From the NCBI GenBank assembly GCA_027311025.1, contig DAICZS010000003.1, forward strand, positions 20,666-84,665: a stretch of 64,000 nt of DNA, written 5' to 3'. A program made the translations under genes and the position numbers. The notes beneath the pieces are model-generated. The model was not told the DNA's origin and searched no databases. It was given only the letters and a program-made list of their open reading frames with translations. Source of the stretch: Ferrovaceae bacterium (lineage in GTDB: Bacteria; Pseudomonadota; Gammaproteobacteria; Burkholderiales; Ferrovaceae). Positions 39,515 to 53,146 of this stretch are shown piece after piece; position 1 is the first letter of the stretch; every line of letters begins with the position of its first letter.

Positions 39515-42249
39515 CGCGCGAACACGGCGTTCCACAGGGTTGCGATGGCCTGCTGGGCGGAGGTGCCTTCTGCAGGGTCGATGCGCGCTTCCGCAGCACC
39601 CTGAAGCCGCTCACGGTGCTGCAGGCGCCGCAGGCGCGCATACCCTTCCGCCACGGCGTGGGCCAGGGTGTCGTCGATCAGGCCGGCAGCGCCGGCACGG
39701 CGCAACAGGGCGGCATTGCCCACGTTGTCGATCAGCTCGGGGTGTTGGTGCGCATGCGCGAGGATCAGGTATTGCACCAGAAATTCCACGTCCACCATGC
39801 CGCCCGGATCGTGTTTGACGTCAAAGCGTCCGCTGCGGTTGGGGTGACCCTGATGGATGCGCTCTCGCATCCTGACGATTTCCTGGCGCAGGGTCACAGG
39901 ATCGCGTACCCGGCTTAACACCTCACGGCGAATGCTTTCGAAGGCCGCACCGATGGCCGCATCGCCGCTGCAGAATCGTGCCCGGGTCAGGGCCTGGTGT
40001 TCCCATACCCAGGCGGAGTTGTCGCGATCCTGCAACTGATAATGGCGAAAACCCTCCACCGGACTCACCAGCATGCCCGCGTTGCCGTTGGGACGCAGCT
40101 GCGTGTCCACTTCATAGAGAACGCCGGCTCCCGTGGGGGTGGTCATCCAGCTGGAGATTTTGCGCACCAGCAGGGTGTAGTTACTTTGCGCCCGTTCGTC
40201 TTCGTCTTCATACAAAAACACCAGGTCGAGATCCGAGGCGTAACCCATTTCCTTGCTGCCCCATTTGCCATAGGCAATGACCGCAAAGCGGGGGGCTTCC
40301 CGGTGGCGCAGCGGCACCTGCAGCCAGCATCGTTCCAGCACCAGGTCCATGATGGCGTCCGCCAGCGCGCTCAGGCGATCGGCCACCACTTCCACCGGTA
40401 ACTCGCCGCGCAGGTCGCGCACCAGCACATGAAAGGTTTCCGCATGGCGGGCATGGCGCAGCAGGTTCATCTGCGCTTCCACTTCCGTGCCCGCCTCCTG
40501 CAGGCGGCGGCGCAGGGTGGCGCGAAACCGGTTCCAATAACCGGCAAAATCGGCATCCTGCTCGTCGGTTTCCGTCAGCAATTCGTCCAGCAACTGGGGC
40601 CGCTGCGAAATATATCCGGCCGCCCATTCGGAGGCCGCCAATAGCGGCAGCAGGCGTTTGAGGACGATGGGGTAATCCACCAGCAGCATGAGGTAGGAGG
40701 CGCGTCGGCTGATGGACTCCATGAAATGCAAAAAGCGCGTCACCAGGACGTTGGGCGGCGAGCCGTTGCTGTTGGCCAGCATCAGGTTCAGGGCATGGCC
40801 CATGGCCAGGTCGAATTGCTCGCGCGTGCGTGCACTCTGGGCACGATAGCCCGGCGCGCGCTTGAGTGCCGAGAGCTGTTGCAGCAGCTCGGCTTCGGGC
40901 ACGTCCGGAAGGGGGTCAGAAATTTCCAGGCGGGCATCGTGCCACAGGCGCATCCCGGCGCTCTCTGCAGCCTGCAGCGGGGCGGCCGGAAAGATCTGGT
41001 CGAAGACGCGTGCCACGTCCTGGGTGCGCTCCTCGAGTTCACGCTGGAACGAGGTCGTATCAGAAAACCCCAGCGATCCGGCAACGCGCGCCAGGTCGTC
41101 GGCATCCACGGGAATGCTGTGGGTTTGCGCGTCGTCCAGATATTGCAGGCGGTGTTCCAGGCGGCGCAGAAACACATAGTGATCCGAGAGGCGCGCGGCG
41201 GTGTCCTGGTCCAGCAGGCCCCGCTGCCCCAACAGGTTCAGTACCGCCAGCGTGGGAATGACCCGCAGCGCCGCATCCTGGCCACCGCGAATCAGCTGGA
41301 ACACCTGGGCCACGAATTCGATTTCACGAATGCCACCCCGGCCCAGCTTGATGTCGGCCCCGCGCCACCGTACGTCCCGCAAGGCATCGCGTCCGGTCTC
41401 TTCGCGAATCTGCTGGTGCAGGCTGCGCAGGGCGCCAATGGCCGAGTAATCCAGGTGGCGCCGGTACACGAAAGGCCCCACGCGCGCGATCAGCGCGCTG
41501 GTGCCACGCGCTACGCCCGGGCGCTCCGGGTCTGAGACCACCCGTGCCTTGATCCAGGCATAGCGTTCCCAGTCACGTCCCTGCACCACGAAATATTCTT
41601 CCAGCATGGCAATGCTGACGGCCAGCGGCCCTGCCGTGCCATTGGGGCGCAGGCGCAAATCCACGCGGAACACAAAGCCGTCTGCCGTGCTTTCGGACAG
41701 CAGCGCATTGAGGCGCCGCCCCAGGCGCCAGAAAAACGCGTGGTTGGTCAGGCGCCCGCCACTCCCGCCGGCAGTCTCGCCGTCTTCCTCGTACACGAAA
41801 ATGAGGTCGATGTCCGAGGACACGTTGAGCTCGCCCCCGCCCAGCTTGCCCATGGCCACCACCAGCAGCTCCTGCGGCTCGTGCGATTCCTCGCCGATGG
41901 GCGCGCCGTGCAGCGCGCACAGGTCCTGATGCAGCCAGGCGATGCCGGCGCCAATGGCCACTTCGGCCAGCAGCGTCATGCTTTGGGTGACTTCGGCAAG
42001 CGGCGCACGCCCGTCCAGGTCGCGTGCCATGACGGACAGCAGCACTTCACCACGAAGCCGGCGCAGGGCCGTCATGAGGGATTGCTCGGGAGACGATGAA
42101 GACAGGTTGCGGGTGATTTGATCCAGGCGCTGGATCAGGGAAGAACGCGTCCACGGCTGTTGCGTGGACGCGTCCAGAAGGTCAGGCGGGATTTTTCCTG
42201 CAGACAGCAGTCGTGCAGCGTATCGGGAAAAACCCCGCAGGTCGGGCAA
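39511..42249 (-). CDS. glnE: Glutamine synthetase adenylyltransferase/deadenylylase
   Basis: This 912-residue bifunctional enzyme adds AMP to and removes AMP from glutamine synthetase. It carries two nucleotidyltransferase domains, [23 protein letters not shown] in the N-terminal half and [23 protein letters not shown] in the C-terminal half, each with the GX11DXD pattern. The start is TTG at 42249 ([15 protein letters not shown]), directly after the stop of the parvulin gene; no ATG fits before residue about 60. Its partner PII uridylyltransferase (glnD) is at the right edge of the window. Confidence 0.96.
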   Translation of the reverse strand: MPDLRGFSRYAARLLSAGKIPPDLLDASTQQPWTRSSLIQRLDQITRNLSSSSPEQSLMTALRRLRGEVLLSVMARDLDGRAPLAEVTQSMTLLAEVAIGAGIAWLHQDLCALHGAPIGEESHEPQELLVVAMGKLGGGELNVSSDIDLIFVYEEDGETAGGSGGRLTNHAFFWRLGRRLNALLSESTADGFVFRVDLRLRPNGTAGPLAVSIAMLEEYFVVQGRDWERYAWIKARVVSDPERPGVARGTSALIARVGPFVYRRHLDYSAIGALRSLHQQIREETGRDALRDVRWRGADIKLGRGGIREIEFVAQVFQLIRGGQDAALRVIPTLAVLNLLGQRGLLDQDTAARLSDHYVFLRRLEHRLQYLDDAQTHSIPVDADDLARVAGSLGFSDTTSFQRELEERTQDVARVFDQIFPAAPLQAAESAGMRLWHDARLEISDPLPDVPEAELLQQLSALKRAPGYRAQSARTREQFDLAMGHALNLMLANSNGSPPNVLVTRFLHFMESISRRASYLMLLVDYPIVLKRLLPLLAASEWAAGYISQRPQLLDELLTETDEQDADFAGYWNRFRATLRRRLQEAGTEVEAQMNLLRHARHAETFHVLVRDLRGELPVEVVADRLSALADAIMDLVLERCWLQVPLRHREAPRFAVIAYGKWGSKEMGYASDLDLVFLYEDEDERAQSNYTLLVRKISSWMTTPTGAGVLYEVDTQLRPNGNAGMLVSPVEGFRHYQLQDRDNSAWVWEHQALTRARFCSGDAAIGAAFESIRREVLSRVRDPVTLRQEIVRMRERIHQGHPNRSGRFDVKHDPGGMVDVEFLVQYLILAHAHQHPELIDNVGNAALLRRAGAAGLIDDTLAHAVAEGYARLRRLQHRERLQGAAEARIDPAEGTSAQQAIATLWNAVFAR

Positions 42250-43086
42250 TTACTTCTCTTCGATCTTGGCCTTGGCACGCAGTTGCTGCACCATCTGGCC
42301 GAATGCTTCCTGTTCCTTGGCCTGGAGGATGCGGTCCCTCACTTGTTCGAAGGGAGGCGCTTCGAGGGGGCGAATGTCGATCAGGCGAATGACGTGGTAG
42401 CCGAAAGGCGACTTGACGGGGGTATCGGTGGTCTCGCCCTTCTTGAGATTGACCATGGCATCGCTGAAGGCCTTGTCATAGGACACGGGCGTGGCCCAGT
42501 CCAGTTTGCCACCCTTGTCGCGCGAACCGGTGTCGATGCTCTTGTCCTTGGCGATCTTCTCGAAGTCTCCGCCCTTCTTGAGGTCGGCAATGATGGCCTT
42601 GGCATCATCTTCCTTAGCCACCAGGATATGCTCCACCAGGTACTCGTTCTTGCCCAGTTCGGACTTCATGCGCTCGTAATCGGCACGCAGCACGTCATCC
42701 TTGATGGGGTTGGCCTTGGCAAAGCGGGTCTGGTAGGCACGCGTCAGGATCTGTTCGCGGGTCAGGTCGATCTGGGCCTGGATCTTGGGATCCTTTTCCA
42801 CGCCTTCCTTGACGGCCTGCTGGCTGATCAGTTCCAGGGCGATCAGGTTTTCGCGCACGCCGCGTTCCAGGTCGGGGCCGGGGGCCTGTCCCTGGGCTTC
42901 CTGGGCTTCGGTGACCAGCTCAAAGCGTGCCGCAGGAATGGTGACGCCATTGACCACCACCTTGTGGGCACTGGTGGCCTTGGCGCCGTTATGCGCCTTT
43001 TCCTTGGTCTGATCGGCGTAGGAGAGGGTCAGGGCCAGCAGGCCACCCACCAGGATCAGGGACATCAGAGCTTGTTTCAGTTTCAT
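42250..43086 (-). CDS. Periplasmic parvulin-type peptidyl-prolyl isomerase
   Basis: This 278-residue protein has an N-terminal signal peptide (MKLKQALMSLILVGGLLALTLSYA), a SurA-like helical region and a parvulin domain (about 145-240). The parvulin domain holds VEHILVAKEDDAKAII, GGDFEKIAKDKSIDTGSRDKGGKL and KSPFGYHVIRLIDIR. It should assist folding of exported proteins. The start at 43086 has ribosome site GAGGA and puts the signal peptide first; an ATG at 43158 adds 24 residues that do not fit a signal peptide. It is 34 bases after bolA and touches glnE. Confidence 0.93.
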   Translation of the reverse strand: MKLKQALMSLILVGGLLALTLSYADQTKEKAHNGAKATSAHKVVVNGVTIPAARFELVTEAQEAQGQAPGPDLERGVRENLIALELISQQAVKEGVEKDPKIQAQIDLTREQILTRAYQTRFAKANPIKDDVLRADYERMKSELGKNEYLVEHILVAKEDDAKAIIADLKKGGDFEKIAKDKSIDTGSRDKGGKLDWATPVSYDKAFSDAMVNLKKGETTDTPVKSPFGYHVIRLIDIRPLEAPPFEQVRDRILQAKEQEAFGQMVQQLRAKAKIEEK

Positions 43087-43120
43087 GGGGCATCCTCGGG
43101 TCAAAAAATAAACGGGTTTG

Positions 43121-43390
43121 TTACGGTAAAGGGGTACTGGCCTTGATGGACAATGCATGAATCTCGCTGCGCATCAGGGGGGCCAGGGCTTCGTGAATCA
43201 TGCGGTGGCGCGCCAGTGATGGCACGCCCCGAAATGCTTCTGCCACGATGGTCAACTGGTAATGACCGCCGCCACCGGCAGCCCCCACATGGCCCGCATG
43301 GTGACGGCTGTCATCGCGGATGGTCAGGGTGACGGGGCGTAGCGCGGCCAGGTACTGGCGCATGCGATCTGCCGTGGTGTCAGAGGTCAT
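43121..43390 (-). CDS. BolA family protein
   Basis: This 89-residue protein has the BolA fold. The central histidine-containing strand is DDSRHHAGH, followed by HYQLTIVAEAFRGVPSLARHRMIHEAL, where RHRMIHEAL is the family signature. BolA proteins bind Fe-S glutaredoxins or act as stress-linked regulators. It overlaps yciB by 11 bases and lies before the parvulin gene. Confidence 0.93.
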   Translation of the reverse strand: MTSDTTADRMRQYLAALRPVTLTIRDDSRHHAGHVGAAGGGGHYQLTIVAEAFRGVPSLARHRMIHEALAPLMRSEIHALSIKASTPLP

Positions 43391-43943
43391 CGCGCTTTTC
43401 CAGGTGATGGGACAGCAGGATGCCCTGCCCGATGATGAAGATCACCATCAGGGCCAGCAGGCCAAAGACCTTGAATTGAACCCACACCGATTCGGCATAA
43501 TTGAAAGCCACATACAGGTTGAGCAGCCCCAGCAGGGTAAAGAACACGGCCCAGGCCAGGTTGAGGCGGCCCCAGGTGGTGTCCGGCAGGTGTAACTGAT
43601 GGCCCAACAGGGCCCGGATCGGGTTACGGTTGAGCAGCGCGGGCCCCAGAAACAGGATGGCGGCAAAGATCCAGTACAGCGCCGTGGGTTTCCAGCGAAT
43701 GAAAACCGTGGGTTCGATGCCCAGGATGTTATGCTGGCGTGACCACAGGGTCAGCCCCCCGAACACGGCGATGACGCCGAAGCTGATCCAGGCGGCAGGG
43801 TCCACCTTGCGGCGGGTGACCAGCAGCCAGGAAATTTGCAGCACGCTCGCAGCCACGGCCGAACCCGTGGCCCAGTAGATGCCTCCCCACTGGTAGGCCA
43901 CGAAGAACAGGATGACCGGAAAGAGGTCGAATAAAAATTTCAT
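43380..43943 (-). CDS. yciB: Inner membrane protein YciB (septation protein A family)
   Basis: This 187-residue membrane protein has five or six helices. The start MKFLFDLFPVILFFVAYQWG and the blocks QHNILGIEPTVFIRWKPT, NRNPIRALLGHQLHLPDTTWGRLNLAWAVFF mark the family. It has been linked to cell-envelope synthesis and septation, and an older name is ispZ. It is the first gene of the yciB-bolA-parvulin-glnE run and divergent from the PHP gene. Confidence 0.95.
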   Translation of the reverse strand: MKFLFDLFPVILFFVAYQWGGIYWATGSAVAASVLQISWLLVTRRKVDPAAWISFGVIAVFGGLTLWSRQHNILGIEPTVFIRWKPTALYWIFAAILFLGPALLNRNPIRALLGHQLHLPDTTWGRLNLAWAVFFTLLGLLNLYVAFNYAESVWVQFKVFGLLALMVIFIIGQGILLSHHLEKRDDL

Positions 43944-44022
43944 AGCCCACTATTGTCCTTGATTTCATGGCGATTTGTCCATGAAAACCCGGTGACAAGG
44001 TGTTTCAGGTCGTCGCCTTATT

Positions 44023-44031
44023 TGGTATCAT
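44023..44031 (+). promoter_or_regulatory. Extended -10 promoter of the PHP-trpS operon
   Basis: TGG TATCAT forms an extended -10 about 28 bases before the ATG at 44059. The -35 position (TTTCAG) is weak. AGGAAA at about 44039-44044 may serve as a distant ribosome site. Confidence 0.45.
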
Positions 44032-44058
44032 GGGCATAGGAAAAGTTCAATATATTCA

Positions 44059-44907
44059 ATGCAAAACATCGACTTGCACAATCACTCCCGGGTATCTGAC
44101 GGGCTTTTGACCCCGGCCGAGCTGGTCCGGCTTGCGGCAGCAAACGGCGTCACCACCCTGGCGCTCACCGATCACGACGACACCGAGGGCCTCGCCGAGG
44201 CCGGCGAGGCTGCTCGCGGGTTGGGGGTGCATTTCGTCAATGGGGTCGAGGTCTCGGTGACCTGGCAGCAGCATACGGTGCATATCGTGGGCCTTAACAT
44301 CGACCCCGCCAATGCCACCCTGCTGGGGGGGCTTGCCGGCATCCGCAGCGGGCGCATGGAGCGGGCTGAAAAAATTGCCCACGAACTGGCCAAGGCCGGC
44401 ATTCCGGGCGCGCTGGAAGGGGCCTTGCGCTTTGCCCATAATCCCAACATCGTTGCCCGTCCGCATTTTGCCCGTTACATCGTCGAGCAGGGCCTGGCGC
44501 GCGATGTCCGTGCCGTCTTCAAGCGTTTCCTGGTCAAGGGCAAAACGGGCTACGTCAAGCATCGCTGGGCCGCCCTGAGCGATGCGGTCTCCTGGATTCG
44601 CGGTGCGGGGGGCATTCCGGTGCTGGCGCATCCGGGGCGCTATGCCGTGGGGCGCGGCGTCATGGACACCCTGATCGACGAATTCGTGGCAGCGGGGGGG
44701 CAGGCCATCGAGGTGGTGACCTGCAACCATACCCGCGACCAGATGGAACTTTTTGCCGCCGAGACCACGCGGCGCGGCCTCATGGCCTCGCGCGGTTCAG
44801 ATTATCATGGCCCCGGCGAAAGCTATCTCGAGCCCGGCAAACTGCCGCCCCTGCCACCGCAATGTGTTCCGGTCTGGCAGGCCTGGGGCGAACCCTTCAT
44901 TCACTAA
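44059..44907 (+). CDS. PHP-domain phosphoesterase (RNase AM / YciV type)
   Basis: This 282-residue protein has the polymerase-and-histidinol-phosphatase fold. Metal motifs are DLHNHSRVSDG (HxH), LALTDHDDTEG, NGVEVSVTWQQHTVHIVGL, VARPHFARYIV, VLAHPGRY and SRGSDYHGP. Family members hydrolyse 3',5'-nucleoside bisphosphates and trim the 5' ends of RNAs, including 5S rRNA. It is close to yciB and trpS, as in many Proteobacteria. Confidence 0.93.
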   Translation: MQNIDLHNHSRVSDGLLTPAELVRLAAANGVTTLALTDHDDTEGLAEAGEAARGLGVHFVNGVEVSVTWQQHTVHIVGLNIDPANATLLGGLAGIRSGRMERAEKIAHELAKAGIPGALEGALRFAHNPNIVARPHFARYIVEQGLARDVRAVFKRFLVKGKTGYVKHRWAALSDAVSWIRGAGGIPVLAHPGRYAVGRGVMDTLIDEFVAAGGQAIEVVTCNHTRDQMELFAAETTRRGLMASRGSDYHGPGESYLEPGKLPPLPPQCVPVWQAWGEPFIH

Positions 44908-44932
44908 AAGCAGCGCAGGAGTCTTCAAGCTT

Positions 44933-46135
44933 ATGTACCCCGATCGCGTGCTGTCCGGCATGCGCCCCACTGGTGGCATGCACCTGGGGCATTTTCACGG
45001 CGTGCTCAAAAACTGGATCAAGATCCAGCACGAACACGAATGCCTGTTCATGGTGGCCGACTGGCATGCCCTGACCACCCATTATGATGCGCCCCAGGCC
45101 ATTGAAGCGCACGTGTGGGACATGGTCATCGACTGGCTGGCCGCAGGCGTGGATCCCAACCAGGCCACCCTGTTCATCCAGTCGCGCGTGCCCGAACACG
45201 CCGAACTGCATTTGCTGCTGTCCATGATGACGCCACTGGGCTGGCTGGAACGCGTGCCCACCTACAAGGAACAGCAGGAAAAGATTTCCGACAAGGACCT
45301 GTCCACCTACGGATTTCTGGGGTATCCCCTGCTGCAGGCGGCCGACATCCTGATCTACCGCGCCAACCGGGTGCCGGTGGGTGAGGACCAGGTGCCCCAC
45401 ATTGAATTCACGCGCGAGATTGCGCGGCGCTTCAACCACCTCTATGGGCGCGAACCGGACTTTGACGAGAAGGCGCTGCAGGCCGTCAGGAAAATGGGCA
45501 ACAAGAAGGCCAAGCTCTACCTCGAGCTGCGCACCCGTTACAACGAGCAGGGTGACGATGAGGCGCTGGAAGCCGCCCGTGCGCTGCTGGGCGAAACCCA
45601 GAACCTTTCGGTGGTGGACCGGGAACGCGTGTTTGGCTATCTCGAAGGCACGGGCAAGATGATCCTGGTTGAGCCACAGGCCTTGTTGACCGAAGCTTCG
45701 CGCCTGCTGGGGCTGGATGGGCAGAAAATGTCCAAATCCTATAACAACACCATCGCCCTGCGCGACGACGAGGATACCGTCACCAAAAAAATCCGCACCA
45801 TGCCCACCGACCCCGCGCGCGTGCGCCGCACCGATCCCGGTGAGCCCAACCGCTGCCCGGTTTATTCCTTTCACCAGATTTACAGTGATGAAAAAATTCG
45901 TGACTGGGTGCAGCAAGGGTGCCGTTCGGCCGGCATCGGTTGCCTGGAATGCAAGCAGCCGGTGGTGGAGGCCGTACTGGCAGAATTGCGGCCCATGCGC
46001 GCCAAGGCCCAGGCCTATCTGGATGACCCCACTCTTGTGCGCAATGTCATTGCCGATGGCTGCGAACGGGCGCGCAAGCTGGCCAGCGACACCCTGCGCG
46101 ACGTGCGAGAAAGCATGGGGTTGTCGTATTCATGA
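44933..46135 (+). CDS. trpS: Tryptophanyl-tRNA synthetase (long form)
   Basis: This 400-residue class I synthetase charges tRNA-Trp. The HIGH-type motif is H17-LGH in GGMHLGHFHG and the second motif is K265-MSKS. It is about 65 residues longer than Escherichia coli TrpS (334). Extra sequence lies between the catalytic halves (about 190-250, GNKKAKLYLELRTRYNEQGDDEA and onward). The long form occurs in other Proteobacteria. The start is the ATG at 44933 (MYPDRVLSGMRPTGG); a longer frame from 44753 overlaps the PHP gene. It overlaps scpA by 4 bases. Confidence 0.96.
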   Translation: MYPDRVLSGMRPTGGMHLGHFHGVLKNWIKIQHEHECLFMVADWHALTTHYDAPQAIEAHVWDMVIDWLAAGVDPNQATLFIQSRVPEHAELHLLLSMMTPLGWLERVPTYKEQQEKISDKDLSTYGFLGYPLLQAADILIYRANRVPVGEDQVPHIEFTREIARRFNHLYGREPDFDEKALQAVRKMGNKKAKLYLELRTRYNEQGDDEALEAARALLGETQNLSVVDRERVFGYLEGTGKMILVEPQALLTEASRLLGLDGQKMSKSYNNTIALRDDEDTVTKKIRTMPTDPARVRRTDPGEPNRCPVYSFHQIYSDEKIRDWVQQGCRSAGIGCLECKQPVVEAVLAELRPMRAKAQAYLDDPTLVRNVIADGCERARKLASDTLRDVRESMGLSYS

Positions 46136-46959
46136 CCGACGCCGCCGACCTGCTCGAAGTTCCCCTGGCGCAACCCATTGCTAGGGTTCGGGGAGAGCCC
46201 TTCGTCGGGTTGCCGCAAGACCTCTACATTCCACCCGAGGCGCTGGAAGTTTTCCTGGACAGCTTCGAAGGGCCGCTTGATCTGCTGCTCTACCTGATCC
46301 GCAAGAACTCGCTCGACATCCTGGATATTCCCATGGCCGAACTGACGCGCCAGTACATGGAATATGTGGATGCCATGCGGCATGGGCGCCTGGAACTGGC
46401 GGCCGAGTACCTGGTGATGGCTGCCGTGCTCATCGAAATCAAATCGCGCATGTTGCTGCCGCGCCCCGTGGCGGCACCGGCCGATGAGGGGCTTGATCCC
46501 CGCGCCGAACTGATGCGGCGCCTGCTGGAGTATGAGCGCATCAAGCAGGCGGCAGCCACCCTCGAAGCGCTGCCCCGCGCCGGGCGCGAGTTTGCCGTGG
46601 TCCAGGCCTGGATGGACGAAAACCTCAACCAGCGCCTGCCACAGGTCACCGCGCAAGAGTTGCAGGAGGCCTGGGCGCAGGTGCTCTCGCGAGCCCGCGT
46701 CAACCAGCATCACCGCATCACGCGTGAGCAGCTCTCGGTGCGCGACCACATGACGCGCATCCTGCGCCGCCTGCGGGAACAGCATTTCGTGGTGTTCCAC
46801 GAGCTGTTTGAGGAAGGCGTCACGGTGCCGGTGGCCGTGGTCCATTTCATTGCGGTCCTGGAGCTCGTCAAGGAGTCCATGATCCGGGTTTCACAGTCCG
46901 AGGCCTACGCCCCGCTTTATCTTAGCCTGGCCGAAAACACGATGGAGTTGCCTTCATGA
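46132..46959 (+). CDS. scpA: Segregation and condensation protein A
   Basis: This 275-residue kleisin bridges the SMC heads. It has the family start VFLDSFEGPLDLLLYLIRKNSLDILDIPMAELTRQYMEYV, then LAAEYLVMAAVLIEIKSRMLLP, and a C-terminal winged helix (VVFHELFEEG through FIAVLELVKES). The smc gene is at 53.6 kb in this window, so all three parts of the Smc-ScpAB complex are present. It has 4-base overlaps with trpS and scpB. Confidence 0.97.
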   Translation: MTDAADLLEVPLAQPIARVRGEPFVGLPQDLYIPPEALEVFLDSFEGPLDLLLYLIRKNSLDILDIPMAELTRQYMEYVDAMRHGRLELAAEYLVMAAVLIEIKSRMLLPRPVAAPADEGLDPRAELMRRLLEYERIKQAAATLEALPRAGREFAVVQAWMDENLNQRLPQVTAQELQEAWAQVLSRARVNQHHRITREQLSVRDHMTRILRRLREQHFVVFHELFEEGVTVPVAVVHFIAVLELVKESMIRVSQSEAYAPLYLSLAENTMELPS

Positions 46960-47513
46960 GCCTGCCCGATTCCGAGATTCCCGCTGCCAAGCAGTTGCTG
47001 GAAGCCGCCTTGCTGTCCAGCCCCGAGCCCGTTACGGTGGCCGAACTGCGCCGCCTGTTCGAGCCTGAGCTCAGTGCCGACGCCGTGCGCCGCCTGCTGG
47101 AAGAGCTGCAGCAGGAATGGCAGCCGCGTGCCATCGAGCTTGTCCAGGTGGCCAGTGGCTGGCGTTTTCAAACCCGCCCGGTGTTCCAGGAAAAAATTGC
47201 CCGCATGAACCCCGAGAAGCCGCCGCGCTATTCGCGCGCGGTGATGGAAACGCTGGCCATCATTGCCTATCGTCAGCCGGTGACGCGCGGGGACATTGAA
47301 GAAATCCGCGGGGTGGCCGTGGCCAGTACGGTGCTGCGCACCCTCGAGGCGCGCGGCTGGATCGAGGTTCTGGGCCATCGTGAAGTGCCCGGCCGCCCGG
47401 CGTTATACGGCACGACTGCCACCCTGCTCGACGACCTCAATTTGCGTTCGTTGCAGGAACTTCCCCCTTTGATGCTACTGACCGATGACATTACCCACCC
47501 AGAAACTGCATAA
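46956..47513 (+). CDS. scpB: Segregation and condensation protein B
   Basis: This 185-residue protein has two winged-helix domains. It shows QLLEAALLSSPEPVTVAELRRLF, GWRFQTRP and PRYSRAVMETLAIIAYRQPVTRGDIEEIRGV. It binds ScpA as a dimer in the Smc complex. Its last 29 bases overlap the start of rluB. Confidence 0.97.
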   Translation: MSLPDSEIPAAKQLLEAALLSSPEPVTVAELRRLFEPELSADAVRRLLEELQQEWQPRAIELVQVASGWRFQTRPVFQEKIARMNPEKPPRYSRAVMETLAIIAYRQPVTRGDIEEIRGVAVASTVLRTLEARGWIEVLGHREVPGRPALYGTTATLLDDLNLRSLQELPPLMLLTDDITHPETA

Positions 47514-48272
47514 AGTCCTGGCCCAGTCGGGCCTGGGATCACGACGCGACATGGAGACCCTGATCGCCAGTGGCGAGGTGCGGGTCAACGGCCTCGTGGC
47601 CACCATCGGCACGCGCATCAGCGAAGAGGATGTGGTTACGGTGGGGCGGCGCAAGGTGCGCCTCAACTTTGCCGAGATGGCGCCGCGCGTGCTGCTCTAT
47701 CACAAGCCCGAAGGCGAGATCGTCAGTCGAGACGATCCGGAAAAGCGCGCCTCGGTGTTCGATACCCTGCCGCGCGTGCGCGGGGGCAAATGGGTGAGCG
47801 TGGGGCGTCTGGATTTCAACACCAGCGGCCTGCTGATCTTCACCACCAGCGGCGAGCTGGCCAATCGATTGACCCATCCGAGCTTCGAGATGGAGCGGGA
47901 ATACTCGGTGCGGGTGGTGGGAGAACTCAGTGAGGACCAGAAGCGCCAGGCCTCCAGGGAGCTGCTTCTGGAGGACGGCCCGGCCCACTTCGAGTGGATT
48001 CGCGACAACGGTGGCGAAGGCACCAACCACTGGTACCAGGTTGCCCTGAAGGAAGGGCGCAATCGCGAGGTACGGCGCATGTTCGAGGCCATGCATCTGA
48101 TGGTGGGGCGCCTCATCCGGGTGCGTTTTGGCATTGTGCAACTGCCGCCGCGTCTCAAACGTGGGCAGTTCATCGAGGTTCCGCCTGCCGAAGTCAGCAA
48201 GTTGCTGGCGTGGGTGGGCATGGAGCCCATGCCCACGGCACAGCGCAGTCCACAGCGCCGTGGCGGCGAACG

Positions 48273-51114
<2,842 letters not shown>

Positions 51115-51119
51115 GGCCT

Positions 51120-51941
51120 TCAGTCACCGCGCAGGAGGTCGTTGATGCTGGTCTTGGCGCGGGTCTTGGCATCCACCTTCTTGACGATGACGGCGCAGTA
51201 CAGGCTGTATTGCCCGTTGGCGGCGGGCAGGTTGCCCGAGACCACCACCGAGCCCGGAGGAATGCGGCCGTAGCTGATGGTGCCGGTTTCCCGATCGTAG
51301 ATTTTGGTGCTCTGCCCAATGTAGACGCCCATGGAAATGACCGAGCCTTCGCCCACGATGACGCCTTCCACCACTTCCGAGCGCGCGCCGATGAAGCAGT
51401 TGTCCTCGATGATGGTGGGGTTGGCCTGCACCGGTTCCAGCACGCCACCAATGCCCACACCCCCCGACAGGTGCACGTGCTTGCCGCTCTGGGCGCACGA
51501 GCCCACGGTGGCCCAGGTGTCCACCATGGTGGATTCGTCCACGTAGGCGCCGATGTTGACGTAGGAGGGCATCAGCACCACGTTGCGGGCAATGTAGCTG
51601 CCGCGACGCGCCGTGGCGGGCGGCACCACCCTGAAGCCGCCGGCTTCGAAATCGCCGTTCTGGTAGCGCGCAAACTTGCTGTCCACCTTGTCCCAGTATT
51701 GCGTGAAGCCGCCGTCCACGCGGGCGTTGTCCTTGAGACGAAAGGACAGCAGTACCGCCTTCTTGATCCACTGATGGGTTACCCATTCGCCATCGATTTT
51801 TTCCGCCACGCGCAACTGGCCCGCGTCCAGGCCATCGAGCACCTCGTCGATGGCCGAGCGCAGTCCGGCGGGGGCCGAAGCGATGGAGAGGGCGGCACGG
51901 TTTTCGAAAGCGTCGTCAATCAGGGTTTGAAGCGAGGACAT
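51120..51941 (-). CDS. dapD: Tetrahydrodipicolinate N-succinyltransferase
   Basis: This 273-residue left-handed beta-helix enzyme uses succinyl-CoA in the lysine/diaminopimelate pathway. The hexapeptide-repeat region runs from about 105 to 235 ([69 protein letters not shown]). The length equals Escherichia coli DapD (274). It is 11 bases downstream of dapC. Confidence 0.98.
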   Translation of the reverse strand: MSSLQTLIDDAFENRAALSIASAPAGLRSAIDEVLDGLDAGQLRVAEKIDGEWVTHQWIKKAVLLSFRLKDNARVDGGFTQYWDKVDSKFARYQNGDFEAGGFRVVPPATARRGSYIARNVVLMPSYVNIGAYVDESTMVDTWATVGSCAQSGKHVHLSGGVGIGGVLEPVQANPTIIEDNCFIGARSEVVEGVIVGEGSVISMGVYIGQSTKIYDRETGTISYGRIPPGSVVVSGNLPAANGQYSLYCAVIVKKVDAKTRAKTSINDLLRGD

Positions 51942-51952
51942 GGATGGGTTTC

Positions 51953-53146
51953 CTATAGGGATTGGGTGAACGCGACCAGCCGGTGGGCCGCTTCCAGGGT
52001 TTCTGCCAGTGAGCCTACGAGCGCAATGCGGATGCGGTTTTGTCCCGGGTTGATGCCGTGTGCCTCGCGGGCCAGCAGGCTGCCGGGCAGCACGGCCAGG
52101 TGCGCTTCGCGCATCAGACCCTGGGCAAATTCAGTGTCGGCAATCGGGGTCTGTGCCCAATAATAAAAGCCGGCTTCGGGACGCTCCAGTGGCAGGTGCG
52201 GGTGGACGATGTCGTAGAACGCCTCCAGCTTTTCGCGGTACAGGCGGCGGTTGTCGCGCACGTGGGCCTCGTCCTGCCAGGCCACCTCGCTGGCCGCCTG
52301 GATGGCGGGGTTCATGGCGCTGCCATGGTAGGTGCGGTAGAGCGCAAAGCGCTTGAGCAGCGCGCGGTCGCCTGCGGCATATGCCGAACGCATGCCAGGC
52401 ACATTGGAACGCTTGGACAGGCTGCCCATGGCCACGAGGCGCGGGTAGCCCGTGCGCCCCAGCAGGGCGGCGGCCTGCAGCGAGCCCAGCGGCGGCCGGC
52501 CTTCGTCGGGATAAATCTCCGAATAGCATTCGTCGCTGATGATGGCAAAGCCGTAGCGGTCCGAGAGTTCAAACAGGGTGCGCCATTCCTCCAGGGTCAT
52601 GACGCGTCCGGTGGGGTTGCCCGGTGAACAGGTAAAGACCACCTGGGTGTCTTGCCACACGGCTTCGGGCACGCTGGCGTAATCCACGCGAAAGCCGTGG
52701 GCCGGATCGGCATTGACGAACCAGGGCTGGCCCCCGGCCAGGAGGGCGGCGCCCTCGTAGATCTGGTAGAACGGGTTGGGACACACGGCGCGGGCTGCGG
52801 CACGATCGGGGTCCATCAGCACCTGTGTGAGCGAGAACAGGGCTTCGCGGCTACCCAGGGTGGGCAGCACTTCCGTGGCCGGATCCAGCCCGGGCAGGTC
52901 AAAACGGCGACACAGCCAGGCGGCCAGCGTGGCACGCAGGCTGTCGCTCCCCAGGGTTGCCGGGTAATGGGACAGTCCCGAGAGGTGCCTGGCGAGCGCC
53001 TCCTGGATGAAGGCCGGCGTGGCGTGACGCGGCTCTCCCACCGACAGCGCAATGGGCGCCAGGGCCGGATTGGGGACGACCCCCTGCATCAAGCCGCGCA
53101 GGCGTTCGAAAGGGTAGGGCTGGAGGCGCTCAAGCCGAGGGTTCAT
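51953..53146 (-). CDS. dapC: Succinyldiaminopimelate transaminase
   Basis: This 397-residue PLP-dependent fold-type I aminotransferase has the PLP lysine in [17 protein letters not shown], with [10 protein letters not shown] and [10 protein letters not shown]. The final arginine region is [11 protein letters not shown]. It is assigned as DapC by likeness to proteobacterial DapC and by its place before dapD and dapE. The start is the ATG at 53146, overlapping the queF stop by 4 bases; a longer frame from 53215 lies inside queF. Confidence 0.95.
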   Translation of the reverse strand: MNPRLERLQPYPFERLRGLMQGVVPNPALAPIALSVGEPRHATPAFIQEALARHLSGLSHYPATLGSDSLRATLAAWLCRRFDLPGLDPATEVLPTLGSREALFSLTQVLMDPDRAAARAVCPNPFYQIYEGAALLAGGQPWFVNADPAHGFRVDYASVPEAVWQDTQVVFTCSPGNPTGRVMTLEEWRTLFELSDRYGFAIISDECYSEIYPDEGRPPLGSLQAAALLGRTGYPRLVAMGSLSKRSNVPGMRSAYAAGDRALLKRFALYRTYHGSAMNPAIQAASEVAWQDEAHVRDNRRLYREKLEAFYDIVHPHLPLERPEAGFYYWAQTPIADTEFAQGLMREAHLAVLPGSLLAREAHGINPGQNRIRIALVGSLAETLEAAHRLVAFTQSL

